Below, piece after piece: positions 30,835 through 37,619 of a DNA stretch of 37,619 nucleotides; position 1 is the stretch's first letter; each line of letters starts with the position of its first letter. The notes under the pieces were generated by a model. The model was given only the letters and a program-made list of their open reading frames with translations, made no database searches and was not told where the DNA came from. This DNA comes from a virus: positions 1 to 37,619 of IMG/VR virus record IMGVR_UViG_3300020385_000026; one strand, written 5' to 3'. The translations under genes were made by a program, and so were the position numbers.

Positions 30835-31406
30835 TACGGTCTTACCTCATTCCAATTACTGGACGGGGTCGTTACCGTCGTCCAGCTATTTGATGTATTT
30901 TCGTCAACGTCATTATACACTGGTTCTGGATCTTGACCAGTAATTACACGAGTCCAAAGAGTGGGTTGCCCAACCTGGCCCGTAGCTGAAACACCCGTCA
31001 GCTTGTACACACTGGCCTGATTCACTGTGCCAACGGACACTGTTGAGCTCACACCTGTGACCGAAACATTAGCACTAGCTGCGATAACCTCATCGCCAAG
31101 TGTTGCTGTCCCGGCTACACCAGTCGCAGAAACAGTGACACCCGTTCCTTCACTAACAGACTCGTTACCAACACTTCCAGTCATAGCGGCCAGTGTTACG
31201 GGAACACCCGCCGCAGCGGCGACGATCACTGAACCAAGCTGACCAGTGCCGACTTGACCAGTAACCGCGAACTCACCTTCACCAACAACAGAGGGCTGAG
31301 ACACGGAACCCGTGGCACTTACACCAGTAGGCACAACAAGGACATCGGGTGTTATACCCAACCCGCCGAAAGTAACTTCTGAAAATGCTCTGTTTGAAAA
31401 CGCCAT
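30834..31406 (-). CDS. beta-repeat structural protein
   Basis: A 190-residue protein starting MAFSNRAFSE. Residues 20-150 are built from repeats of about 25 residues, with the core 'GVsaTGsVgqpsv' (for example GVSATGSVSQPSV, GVSSTVSVGTVNQ, GVSATGQVGQPTL). Val, Thr, Ser and Gly dominate and there are no cysteines. Such repeats are typical of beta-solenoid or stacked fibre shafts. The C-terminus is Trp/Asn/Pro-rich (TPSSNWNEVRP). It is likely a tail fibre or head decoration; the exact place is unknown. Confidence 0.7.
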   Translation of the reverse strand: MAFSNRAFSEVTFGGLGITPDVLVVPTGVSATGSVSQPSVVGEGEFAVTGQVGTGQLGSVIVAAAAGVPVTLAAMTGSVGNESVSEGTGVTVSATGVAGTATLGDEVIAASANVSVTGVSSTVSVGTVNQASVYKLTGVSATGQVGQPTLWTRVITGQDPEPVYNDVDENTSNSWTTVTTPSSNWNEVRP

Positions 31407-31412
31407 GCTCGA

Positions 31413-31970
31413 TTATACCAGAGCAGGGCCGGACATCCAAGCAACCAGTGTGTGCCTTTTGCCCTTGGTTACAGGGGTGACCCTGTGTTCAACCCAAGAT
31501 GGAAAGACCAAAACAGTGCCTCGTTCTTTTAGGGCAGGGCAGTCTTCTATCTCTCCCTCCCTGTGTCGAAACTGAAAGTCGCCGCCGTCGTAGTCTTTAG
31601 AGTCGGTAAGTTGGATAACAATGCTGACTTTTCGCATTTCATCTTCGTGTCTAAAACAGTCTGTATGCCAATCGTAATGCTGGTCGGAGGTATATTCCGT
31701 AAACTGAATAGAAGAAATGCTGTTTAGGGCAAAGCCCCACGCAGAGTTATTAGCGTCAATCGCAAAACCCTGAACTGCGAATCGTACGAAATTGTCCTCT
31801 ATCCAACGAACGGTTGACTTTCTAACGTCTTCAACAACGGCTGCGCCCTCTGCTACGCCCACTACGGCAGTTTGAGGTTCGTACTTCTGCGCGATAGAAA
31901 GTATGCTGTCACAGGTCTGGCCTGAAAGTTCTTTCGACCAGAACCAATACAAGGGATCAGGTGGGGTCAT
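31413..31970 (-). CDS. PKHD-type 2OG-Fe(II) oxygenase
   Basis: A 185-residue enzyme with a complete site: His102 and Asp104 in HYDWHTDCF, distal His162 in WVEHRVTPV, and Arg172 in GKRHTLVAW for 2-oxoglutarate. KVSIVIQLTD and YDGGDFQFR are also typical of the PKHD (Fe-dependent hydroxylase, prolyl-4-hydroxylase-like) family. It starts at an ATG with a weak ribosome binding site. It is the third oxygenase of this type here but lies in the virion operon; a virion protein hydroxylation role is inference. It differs in sequence from the pair at 15743-16758, so it is not a recent duplicate. Confidence 0.9.
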   Translation of the reverse strand: MTPPDPLYWFWSKELSGQTCDSILSIAQKYEPQTAVVGVAEGAAVVEDVRKSTVRWIEDNFVRFAVQGFAIDANNSAWGFALNSISSIQFTEYTSDQHYDWHTDCFRHEDEMRKVSIVIQLTDSKDYDGGDFQFRHREGEIEDCPALKERGTVLVFPSWVEHRVTPVTKGKRHTLVAWMSGPALV

Positions 31971-31975
31971 TTAGA

Positions 31976-32167
31976 CTACAGCCCCCAGGTGTTATTCGAG
32001 GAAGCAAACCATACTATGTATGCCAAAACCGCTAATCGGAAAAGCCACCGAACAATAAACAATGCGGCAAGAACTTGGAACCAACGCTTGTGTTTGACTT
32101 GATTAAACTTCTTGAGCAACCAGCTTTTGAGTCTTTGGGTCATTGTATTCTGGGTGTACGTTGTCAT
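31976..32167 (-). CDS. small membrane protein overlapping the COQ4-like gene
   Basis: A 63-residue protein starting MTTYTQNTMT at ATG 32167, chosen because GGAAG lies about nine bases upstream; ATG 32143 is the alternative. The first half is basic (LKSWLLKKFNQVKHKRW), followed by a hydrophobic helix (VLAALFIVRWLFRLAVLAYIVWF), with a tail of about nine residues. It should be a single-span inner membrane protein with the positive side inside. Its first 65 bases overlap the end of the COQ4-like gene in another frame. It could be a holin or a membrane partner of the COQ4-like protein; nothing decides. Confidence 0.6.
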   Translation of the reverse strand: MTTYTQNTMTQRLKSWLLKKFNQVKHKRWFQVLAALFIVRWLFRLAVLAYIVWFASSNNTWGL

Positions 32168-32936
32168 TTCGAAACTCTTCCTTAAAAGTGTTGTTAAACC
32201 TAATGAACTCTTCGCACACACCTACGTTGTACTTTTCACGAGTTTTCTCAACATCTTCCTCTATAATTTCCAATGGATTTAGGTACCAGAAATCGCGATT
32301 GATAGCATTGCCAATACGAATACTTTCTCGTACGGCTTTCCACGGAAGAATAGACTTATACTCCCAACACATCTTGGCAGCGATAGCGTGAGCAATATAC
32401 CACGCCCCCGTGGTTTTAATCGCTGTGTGAGTGATGCCCATAATACATGCTTCGCCGAGACGCGAAGTATCATAACGCGCCATGACATGCCAGAAGTCAT
32501 GAGAAATAAAGATATGCCGAGAAATATTAAACCAGATACCTGCCATAAGGGGGTTCGGCATAACATCGGAGGCTTTGGAATCTTCCGTTAACCGACGCTC
32601 CCAAAGATCAAAAAAAGACCACTGTTTAATAAGGTGACCATAACTAGCTCCGACTGTGTTTACGGGCAGGGTTTCCATGTAGTTCTGATCTGTAATCACA
32701 GGAATAATTTTTTTTGCCTGATAATCGAAGTGCTTGTCTTTTCGAGCAAGGGCAATATCAATTCCGCGCTCATGGTCCATAACAAATTTTTTACGAAGCC
32801 TAAAAACGCTTGGCAATGCCATCTGAGTGTTCAACTCTTGTATCGCCTCGGTTGTCTCCTCATAGGAGTAGTGATCTGTGCGATTACGATCGCACACAAT
32901 CGCTGTTGCCTTAATGATTTTTGCTAAGTTCCACAC
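32103..32936 (-). CDS. coq4: COQ4-like protein
   Basis: A 277-residue protein starting with GTG, set by GGAG seven bases upstream. The signature HDxxHx11E is intact: His146, Asp147, His150 and Glu162 in HDFWHVMARYDTSRLGE. Upstream TVGASYGHLIKQW (94-106) and downstream GITHTAIKTTGAWYIAHAI (167-185) agree with the COQ4 fold as I know it. COQ4 acts in ubiquinone synthesis as a metal-dependent protein that works on the ring intermediate and helps the Coq complex. In a phage it may support host respiration or redirect quinone metabolism; no other ubiquinone gene is here. A membrane-protein gene and a cupin-like gene flank it. Confidence 0.8.
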   Translation of the reverse strand: MWNLAKIIKATAIVCDRNRTDHYSYEETTEAIQELNTQMALPSVFRLRKKFVMDHERGIDIALARKDKHFDYQAKKIIPVITDQNYMETLPVNTVGASYGHLIKQWSFFDLWERRLTEDSKASDVMPNPLMAGIWFNISRHIFISHDFWHVMARYDTSRLGEACIMGITHTAIKTTGAWYIAHAIAAKMCWEYKSILPWKAVRESIRIGNAINRDFWYLNPLEIIEEDVEKTREKYNVGVCEEFIRFNNTFKEEFRNDNVHPEYNDPKTQKLVAQEV

Positions 32937-32946
32937 AATGTTTCTC

Positions 32947-33651
32947 CTATCGATAAAGTCTCAATACACGGATGTCGTCTGCGCTGGACGCGTTTGTAAC
33001 AACTACGCTTGGGCTTGTAATCCGATATGCTTGATGCTTGTTTAGAGTAATCTCTTCCTTGACCACGTCACCTGTAAACAGCAAAAAGCAATGCTCTAGT
33101 CCTTCTTTCGAAATCATTTCTGAAGCACCGGCCCTGATTGTTTTAGTCTCGATTGTGTAGTCGTCGTAACGGTTGTTTAACACCTGAATGCAGTAAAATT
33201 GACCGCCGTCACTTTTAGAAGTGATGCTTCCTTTAGCGGTTGCCAGAATCCAATCTGGCTGATAACGACCCCAGTCATCCAAGGTCGCGTCTGCCCCGTG
33301 TATGTTAAAAATTAAAGAGTTGGCCGACATGTCTTTAGTACAAGACATGGTTGGATGACTAAACGGAGAAATCAACTGTATGTAGTCATTAATTTGACTT
33401 TCGGTGAACTGTCCGTCCTCCCACTCCATTTTTATTTCCCAGTCGCCGCTGAAGAAAAGATTACCGTTCTTGTTGCGAACAACGTAATCATAAGACTCAT
33501 GATAAACAGGGTTTCTGTTTTGATGAATGCTGTCCGCTAAAGAATCTCGTCTTAAAAAAGAACCGTTTGTTGAGGGAAGAGTTACACCAATACGAATTTC
33601 ATTGTTGTATTCTCCTGCCATGTACTGAGAAATGCTGGAAGAAGTTGTCAC
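32947..33651 (-). CDS. cupin-like hypothetical protein
   Basis: A 234-residue protein with a GTG start near AGGA. The N-terminal part is polar and beta-rich (residues 1-110, NGNLFFSGDWEIKMEW). The C-terminal 80 residues have a jelly-roll pattern: GQFYCIQVLNN, RAGASEMISKEGLEHCFLLF, then HQAYRITSPSVVVTNAS and DDIRVLRLYR. This resembles a cupin without an obvious metal site (only His at LEHCF and KHQAY). It lies next to the COQ4-like gene, ten bases away. Function unknown. Confidence 0.55.
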   Translation of the reverse strand: MTTSSSISQYMAGEYNNEIRIGVTLPSTNGSFLRRDSLADSIHQNRNPVYHESYDYVVRNKNGNLFFSGDWEIKMEWEDGQFTESQINDYIQLISPFSHPTMSCTKDMSANSLIFNIHGADATLDDWGRYQPDWILATAKGSITSKSDGGQFYCIQVLNNRYDDYTIETKTIRAGASEMISKEGLEHCFLLFTGDVVKEEITLNKHQAYRITSPSVVVTNASSADDIRVLRLYR

Positions 33652-33653
33652 AA

Positions 33654-33971
33654 CTAAATTTCCTCGGCGTTTTCTGACCCTGTTGACTCCTGAGAATCAT
33701 CCCCAACTGTCAAAATGACATCTGTATCGACAACTCCTTCAGATCCAATCAAATCCCTTGCGCCATCAACAACGGCTTTAGACAATGCTTTTTCTTCTGC
33801 AATAATTCGATTATTAATATCAGCTTTTGTTTTTTCTGTGTCGATGCTGTTATCGTCGTTTACGGAAGCTGGAACTAACATCGTTTTAGTTTCGTTGCCG
33901 GTAGTGTACTGCACAAAGAACTCCTCTGTACTGTCGTCGAAGGCGATAATTCGGTAGTTATGCTCACTCAT
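33654..33971 (-). CDS. small acidic protein
   Basis: A 105-residue protein starting MSEHNYRIIA; the ATG at 33971 overlaps the upstream TGA (ATGA). It is strongly acidic, with a beta start (YRIIAFDDSTEEFFVQYTTG), a helix (EKTKADINNRIIAEEKAL) and an acidic, disordered tail (DSQESTGSENAEEI). Possibly a chaperone or an acidic decoration; the family is not recognised. Confidence 0.65.
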   Translation of the reverse strand: MSEHNYRIIAFDDSTEEFFVQYTTGNETKTMLVPASVNDDNSIDTEKTKADINNRIIAEEKALSKAVVDGARDLIGSEGVVDTDVILTVGDDSQESTGSENAEEI

Positions 33972-34657
33972 TTTTTTTCCCACATAGTATCTCTGTACAA
34001 GCTGTTTTTACTACTGCGTTGACGGCGTGTGAAATCCAGCTTTTCTAACTCCTGCTTATTCATAGCACGAATTTCTGCTTTTTTGCTAAACCCGCGCTTG
34101 AACGGGATTACCTGAACAATAGGCTCCCCACGAGGGATCATTATACTGCCTTCCGTAGGTATTAGGAAGCCGGGGAAGTTGATGTACTCAAAATATTTAT
34201 CTGTGTCTACGATACCAGAAATAGCTTCGAAGTATTTCAGGTCACGGTTTACAGGAGGCACAAACATACACGACCAGCCCGGAGGAGTCGTTATCTGCCA
34301 ATAGTTAATAAACTTTAAGGGGGGCTTGGGGATCTGTGAGTGACCAACTATTTGATCGTGACTATGCTCCTCAAGGACAGTCTCAGAAAACTCTGACTCC
34401 CAAGACACGTTTGCACCATTATCTGTGATAGTTAAATAAGTATCAGCGGGGGCACCAATCAACCATCCCGTTTGTAAGATATCAATGAACGGCGGACACC
34501 GTTTTATAGTTTTACCTTTTGGGTCGTCGTTGACAAAAGGCTTCAGCCTCTTGAACCATTCCGGCATTACTGTCCTTGCGGGAACAGGGTCGGGAATAAC
34601 GTCTTTTAAGTGAGGATATGTTGTGAAGGTTATCTTCGGGTCTCTACGAAATATCAT
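33968..34657 (-). CDS. DUF6065-like protein
   Basis: A 229-residue protein starting MIFRRDPKIT. The segments TIKRCPPFIDILQTGWLI (50-67), GSIMIPRGEPIVQVIPFKR and PPGWSCMFVPPVN are those I associate with the DUF6065 group seen in phages and marine bacteria, with a conserved K-x-CPPF and GEPI-QV-PFKR. The function is unknown; the fold is likely beta-rich. It is coupled by ATGA overlaps to the glycine-rich adhesin gene upstream and to the small acidic gene downstream, and thus part of the cargo cassette inside the virion operon. Confidence 0.65.
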   Translation of the reverse strand: MIFRRDPKITFTTYPHLKDVIPDPVPARTVMPEWFKRLKPFVNDDPKGKTIKRCPPFIDILQTGWLIGAPADTYLTITDNGANVSWESEFSETVLEEHSHDQIVGHSQIPKPPLKFINYWQITTPPGWSCMFVPPVNRDLKYFEAISGIVDTDKYFEYINFPGFLIPTEGSIMIPRGEPIVQVIPFKRGFSKKAEIRAMNKQELEKLDFTRRQRSSKNSLYRDTMWEKK

Positions 34658-36135
34658 TGCCTCGTCCAGTTTACTGTAACACCACCGCCAGACCCAACAG
34701 TCACCGCTACAGCTTGTTGGGCTGTGTTAATTGTTACAAGATTTGATGTATTAGCACCAGCACTTCCTGAGTTACCAGGACTACCAGAATTGCCGTTAGC
34801 CCCAGCAGAGCCAGAGTTAGCGTTTCCATTTGACCCAGCGTTACCTGCTGCGCCGGGGTTACCTGATCCACCAGAACCAGCACCGCTACCAGCATTACCT
34901 CCTGACCCAGCATTGCCTGCTGACCCAGCATTGCCTGCACTACCAGCATTACCGGGGCCTCCGCGACCACCGCGGCCGCCAGGGCCGCCTTGCGCGTTAG
35001 CGAGACTACTGTTTCCACGGGCCCCTCCGTTTCCAAAGGGCCCAGTATTGCCGTCGGGAGTACCGATGTTTCCGGGAGTGCCTGATATGGAATTGACGCC
35101 AATCCCTGCTTGATTGCCACCGCGGCCGCCGCCCCCACCGGCACCGCCGCCCCCGCCACTACCACCAGGGCCATTGTTTCCGGGATTGCCAGCATTACCA
35201 GGGTTGCCTGCATTACCAGCATTACCTGCTGCGCCACCAGGGCCATTGTTTCCGGGATTGCCATCAGTACCAGAGTTAGCACTACCACCAGCACCACCAG
35301 CACCACCCGTACCGGCCGCTCCACCCGTACCGGCCGCTCCACCAGAAGCTGTTACTAAACTACCGAAGGTTGTATCAACACCGACATTACCGCTAGTGCC
35401 AGCATTACCCGAGTTTCCAGGAGCTCCTTGGTTTCCGGAAGTTCCTGAGTTACCCGAGCCACCAGCAGTTGCACCACTGCCTGCGCTACCGGCATTACCA
35501 GCCGATCCAGCATTACCTGGCCCACCAGCACCGCCACTATTCGCTCCATTTCCCGTAGCACCAGTATTACCCGAGGTCCCAGTGCCTCCAGCGTTACCCG
35601 CACTACCGGGGCTGGCGTTGGATCTATTAGAACTCACACCAGGGCCGCCAGCACCGCCATTACCGCCGCCAGATACGGAACCGCCAGAACCACCCGGATT
35701 GCCATTGGTACGTGGGGTACCTGGTATAGGGGGAGATTTCAGGAAAAATGCCTGAAAGTTACCGTTACCGCCGCCGCCTCCACCGCCGCCTCCGCCGCCC
35801 TTTCCTAGACCGCCAGTATTTCCAGTTGAGCCAGGGTTACCCGCACTTCCTGCACTACCACCATTACCCGCACCACCATTGTTTCCTGGGTTTCCGGAGC
35901 CACCAGCATTGCCCGCACTACCCGCAGATCCAGCAGTGCCTGCTGTCCCAGCGTTACCCGTCGCACCTTGGTTACCTGAGTTCCCGCCACTGCCCGGTGT
36001 ACCTGTGCCGCCCGTAGCGTTCACAGTTACTTTGTGAACACCCGGGGGCAAGTTGAAAGTACCGCTTGAGTTAAAGGACGCACTACCACCGGGGTAGAGC
36101 GGGTCATACCGTGTTGCGGTGCCTACGGAAGGCAT
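34654..36135 (-). CDS. glycine-triplet adhesin-like tail protein
   Basis: A 493-residue protein. The N-terminal beta segment (SGTFNLPPGVHKVTVNATG, about 23-41) and the C-terminal segment (AVAVTVGSGGGVTVNWTRQ) frame about 420 residues that are mostly Gly-x-x triplets with x = Asn, Ser, Ala, Thr or Pro (for example GNAGSAGNAGSAG). An interruption QAFFLKSPPIPGTPRTNG lies near 128-145. This resembles collagen-like phage fibres and, more specifically, polyglycine-II bundles of the T4-like phage S16 gp38 adhesin. It is likely a receptor-binding tip or fibre; substantial internal DNA repeats are present. The opposite strand shows long Pro-rich frames that are only a mirror of the triplets. Confidence 0.75.
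   Translation of the reverse strand: MPSVGTATRYDPLYPGGSASFNSSGTFNLPPGVHKVTVNATGGTGTPGSGGNSGNQGATGNAGTAGTAGSAGSAGNAGGSGNPGNNGGAGNGGSAGSAGNPGSTGNTGGLGKGGGGGGGGGGGNGNFQAFFLKSPPIPGTPRTNGNPGGSGGSVSGGGNGGAGGPGVSSNRSNASPGSAGNAGGTGTSGNTGATGNGANSGGAGGPGNAGSAGNAGSAGSGATAGGSGNSGTSGNQGAPGNSGNAGTSGNVGVDTTFGSLVTASGGAAGTGGAAGTGGAGGAGGSANSGTDGNPGNNGPGGAAGNAGNAGNPGNAGNPGNNGPGGSGGGGGAGGGGGRGGNQAGIGVNSISGTPGNIGTPDGNTGPFGNGGARGNSSLANAQGGPGGRGGRGGPGNAGSAGNAGSAGNAGSGGNAGSGAGSGGSGNPGAAGNAGSNGNANSGSAGANGNSGSPGNSGSAGANTSNLVTINTAQQAVAVTVGSGGGVTVNWTRQ
34690..36010. repeat. degenerate triplet repeat tract encoding Gly-x-x
   Basis: The DNA is a degenerate nine-base repeat array (on the plus strand units like CCAGCATTACC and CCTGACCCAGCATTGCC recur, nearly identical around 34900-34960, 35190-35290 and 35310-35345). 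Such a tract can expand or shrink by recombination or slippage and so could change the length of the adhesin. Confidence 0.6.
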
Positions 36136-36461
36136 TAGCTTACCTGTTCAGCAAGCGTTGTAAAATCGGAGGGGAGATCGCTACTTTGAGTTGCGTACCA
36201 CGACTTGACGTATTTATCAGAACCGTCATCAGCTTCCCAAATTACACGGTCATACGTCAAAACAGGGGAGTTTGTAAAAATGACGGGGGAGTCATTTTCG
36301 TCAAGAAACCAAGTAGAGAGAGCGCGTAAGTCATCTATCGGATCAGCGTAGTCTAGGTTTGTATATGCGATACCGTTTTGATCAAGCCACTGCCGAAACT
36401 CAGCGGATGCTGCTTGACCCACTTTTGCATGGAGATGAATATTTTCATACCTAATTGCCAT
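36135..36461 (-). CDS. small protein, possibly thioredoxin-like fold
   Basis: A 108-residue protein, GAGG before the ATG at 36461, ending in a TAATG overlap with the adhesin. The segment AEFRQWLDQNGIAYTNLDY (20-38) followed by SPVIFTNSPVLTYDRVIW (58-75) has the strand-helix-strand order of a glutaredoxin/thioredoxin-like fold. There is no CxxC, so it would not be a redox enzyme. It may be a chaperone or a small structural protein. The fold assignment is tentative. Confidence 0.55.
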   Translation of the reverse strand: MAIRYENIHLHAKVGQAASAEFRQWLDQNGIAYTNLDYADPIDDLRALSTWFLDENDSPVIFTNSPVLTYDRVIWEADDGSDKYVKSWYATQSSDLPSDFTTLAEQVS

Positions 36462-36462
36462 C

Positions 36463-37179
36463 TTATGCCTCGTAGAATGATAGACTTACGTAAATATCTG
36501 TGTCGCCCTTAATCAGCAAAGCCGTGTAAATGGTCGTCTTATTGGCTGACGAGTTTACAGCAGGCTGCGTCGAAGAGTTATTATACACTATACTATAACC
36601 GCTCGGTGCTGCCAATGCGAACGTCCGTCCCCCCGAACCGTCTTGTACGGCGATAACCGTTACTGCTCGAATAGACCCCGTGATCAAGTCGTCGGTAGTC
36701 GGAAGCGTTACGGTTGTAGCTCCCGTCAGAAGATATCTAGCATTCAACTGAATATCAGGTACAGTAAGCGACCCTGAAGCAGAGCTAACAGTAAACAGGT
36801 TTTCTTCTGTGCCATGGAACTGGAGGTCTTTGGTGACAAGACCGTCGCCATCAAACGCCCCGCTTTCATCTTTGTATAAAGCACGTTCGGCAGGCTGAGA
36901 ACAAAATACTGTTTTTACCCCAGCACCCCAGTTAACTGCATTGCCTCCATTGGAGCTTTCTAAGACACTATCGCGAGATAACGTTGTGCCAGAAGATGTG
37001 TATGTGCCAATGCCGACTTCAAAATCAATGTCGTCAGTAATTACGTAGTATGTTTTGTTTCCGTTGCCTATGGCAGCGAATGATTGGAAGCCAGTTTCTG
37101 CACCGGCAAGCGTAAGCGTGCCAGTACCCGTCGTAGCAGTGGTCTCTTTTACACGGTCTTTTACGACAGGAACTACCAT
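36463..37179 (-). CDS. phage structural protein (DRVKETT family)
   Basis: A 238-residue protein. The N-terminus (KDRVKETTATTGTGTLTLAG then GFQSFAAIGNGNKTYYVI) and FEVGIGTYTSSGTTLSRDSV form the signature of a structural protein that I know from many marine phage genomes. The C-terminal half is beta-rich and Thr/Ser-rich (LLTGATTVTLPTTDD, GRTFALAAPSGYS). Likely a tail or capsid-surface protein. It follows the other structural gene closely, and the order (this gene with the 37188 gene) is common in such genomes. Confidence 0.75.
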   Translation of the reverse strand: MVVPVVKDRVKETTATTGTGTLTLAGAETGFQSFAAIGNGNKTYYVITDDIDFEVGIGTYTSSGTTLSRDSVLESSNGGNAVNWGAGVKTVFCSQPAERALYKDESGAFDGDGLVTKDLQFHGTEENLFTVSSASGSLTVPDIQLNARYLLTGATTVTLPTTDDLITGSIRAVTVIAVQDGSGGRTFALAAPSGYSIVYNNSSTQPAVNSSANKTTIYTALLIKGDTDIYVSLSFYEA

Positions 37180-37187
37180 GTAGTCAC

Positions 37188-37604
37188 CTACGCGATTCGG
37201 ATAATGGCGTTACTTGCGTCAGCCGTTGGGAACTGAATTGTAAAATCGCCGTTAGTAGACGTTTTGTCAGAACCAAAGTCTAAGACACAAACAGCTTTGT
37301 TGCTGTCGGTGCTGTTGTAAATCAAAGCACCACGAGCCGTAATCGTCGAAGACGTAAACGTCAAATCGTTGAAGTCTGTAAACGCGGTTGTTCCCGAGCT
37401 AGTCGGTGCAACATTTGTCAATGTGCCGCCGCCTGCGCTGTAACCAGTTCCAGTTATCTCGCCAATACCGCTGCTTGCATATGCGGTAGTGCTTGCGTCA
37501 AGACTTGCGCTGCTTGCGTGTAGGGACAGCTTGAAAGTGTCACCGCCAGAAGCAGAGAAGTTGTGTGTCGCAGTTAGCAACTCGGTTTTGAACGATGTAG
37601 CCAT
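37188..37604 (-). CDS. small Ser/Thr/Ala-rich structural protein
   Basis: A 138-residue protein starting MATSFKTELL. It is rich in Ser, Thr, Ala and Gly, beta-rich, with GTGYSAGGGTLTNVAPTSSG and ARGALIYNSTDSNKAVCVLD; this last part (alternating small and aromatic residues) is typical of a marine phage structural family. It is the first gene of the virion operon in this window; 15 bases upstream the window ends, so head and terminase genes are presumably beyond. Confidence 0.75.
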   Translation of the reverse strand: MATSFKTELLTATHNFSASGGDTFKLSLHASSASLDASTTAYASSGIGEITGTGYSAGGGTLTNVAPTSSGTTAFTDFNDLTFTSSTITARGALIYNSTDSNKAVCVLDFGSDKTSTNGDFTIQFPTADASNAIIRIA

Positions 37605-37619
37605 CGCTTGTGAAATACT

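Noticed and set aside
34610-35755. Long proline-rich plus-strand frames (167 and 213 codons)
   Set aside because: They are the mirror of Gly-x-x codons on the minus strand (GGN against NCC) and have no start context or operon partner.
1-37619. tRNA genes, CRISPR arrays, insertion sequences, integrase and att sites
   Set aside because: Reading both strands gave no cloverleaf, regularly spaced repeats, transposase motif or tyrosine/serine recombinase signature.

Overview
The window is a continuous piece of a tailed double-stranded DNA phage genome. It is cut inside a gene at the left end, and at the right end it stops before the head and packaging genes. No terminase, portal, major capsid protein, integrase, RNA polymerase, tRNA, CRISPR array or insertion sequence was found. 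The gene set is one I associate with uncultured marine phages: family A DNA polymerase, archaeo-eukaryotic-type primase, SF1 and SNF2-type helicases, several 2OG-Fe(II) oxygenases, tandem tail-collar proteins, and very large alanine- and glutamine-rich virion proteins. A COQ4-like protein and base composition near 50 % GC by eye would fit an alphaproteobacterial marine host, but that is inference. The absence of an integrase leaves the lifestyle open, because the genome is incomplete.

There are five transcription blocks. (A) 1-5097, plus strand: about twenty small, tightly packed genes with ATGA or TAATG overlaps. Most are unknown; a SleB/CwlJ-type lysin with a small membrane protein in front of it and a ribbon-helix-helix protein stand out. 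(B) 5098-7423, minus strand: a ribbon-helix-helix protein, an acidic protein, two exported proteins and a membrane coiled-coil protein. The sequence shows a good sigma70-like promoter at 7455-7483 and an extended -10 promoter at 6896-6904. (C) 7676-9118, minus strand: a lone SNF2-like helicase. (D) 9326-16758, plus strand: the replication operon, in the order unknown protein, SSB-like protein, terminator, primase, UvrD-like helicase, DNA polymerase, and two 2OG-Fe(II) oxygenases. (E) 37604-16755, minus strand: the virion operon, running from small structural proteins and a glycine-rich adhesin through a cargo cassette (DUF6065-like, cupin-like, COQ4-like, membrane protein, 2OG oxygenase), tail fibre and collar proteins, a tail hub protein and four putative internal or ejected proteins, to a peptidase M15 and a PD-(D/E)xK nuclease.

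Blocks C and D are separated by about 200 bases with an unusually symmetric control element. TTGACG, 17 bases, TATATA, 17 bases and CGTCAA form two back-to-back promoters sharing one palindromic -10 hexamer. A perfect 6+5+6 inverted repeat lies between one -35 and the shared -10 and looks like an operator. The two ribbon-helix-helix proteins are obvious candidates to bind such sites.

The most unusual content is the COQ4-like gene with an intact HDxxHx11E motif inside the virion operon, the bidirectional promoter, a nested pair of reading frames at 4576-5097, and a roughly 490-residue glycine-triplet protein that may fold as a polyglycine-II adhesin. All functional calls are made from visible motifs and remembered family features; no database search was run.
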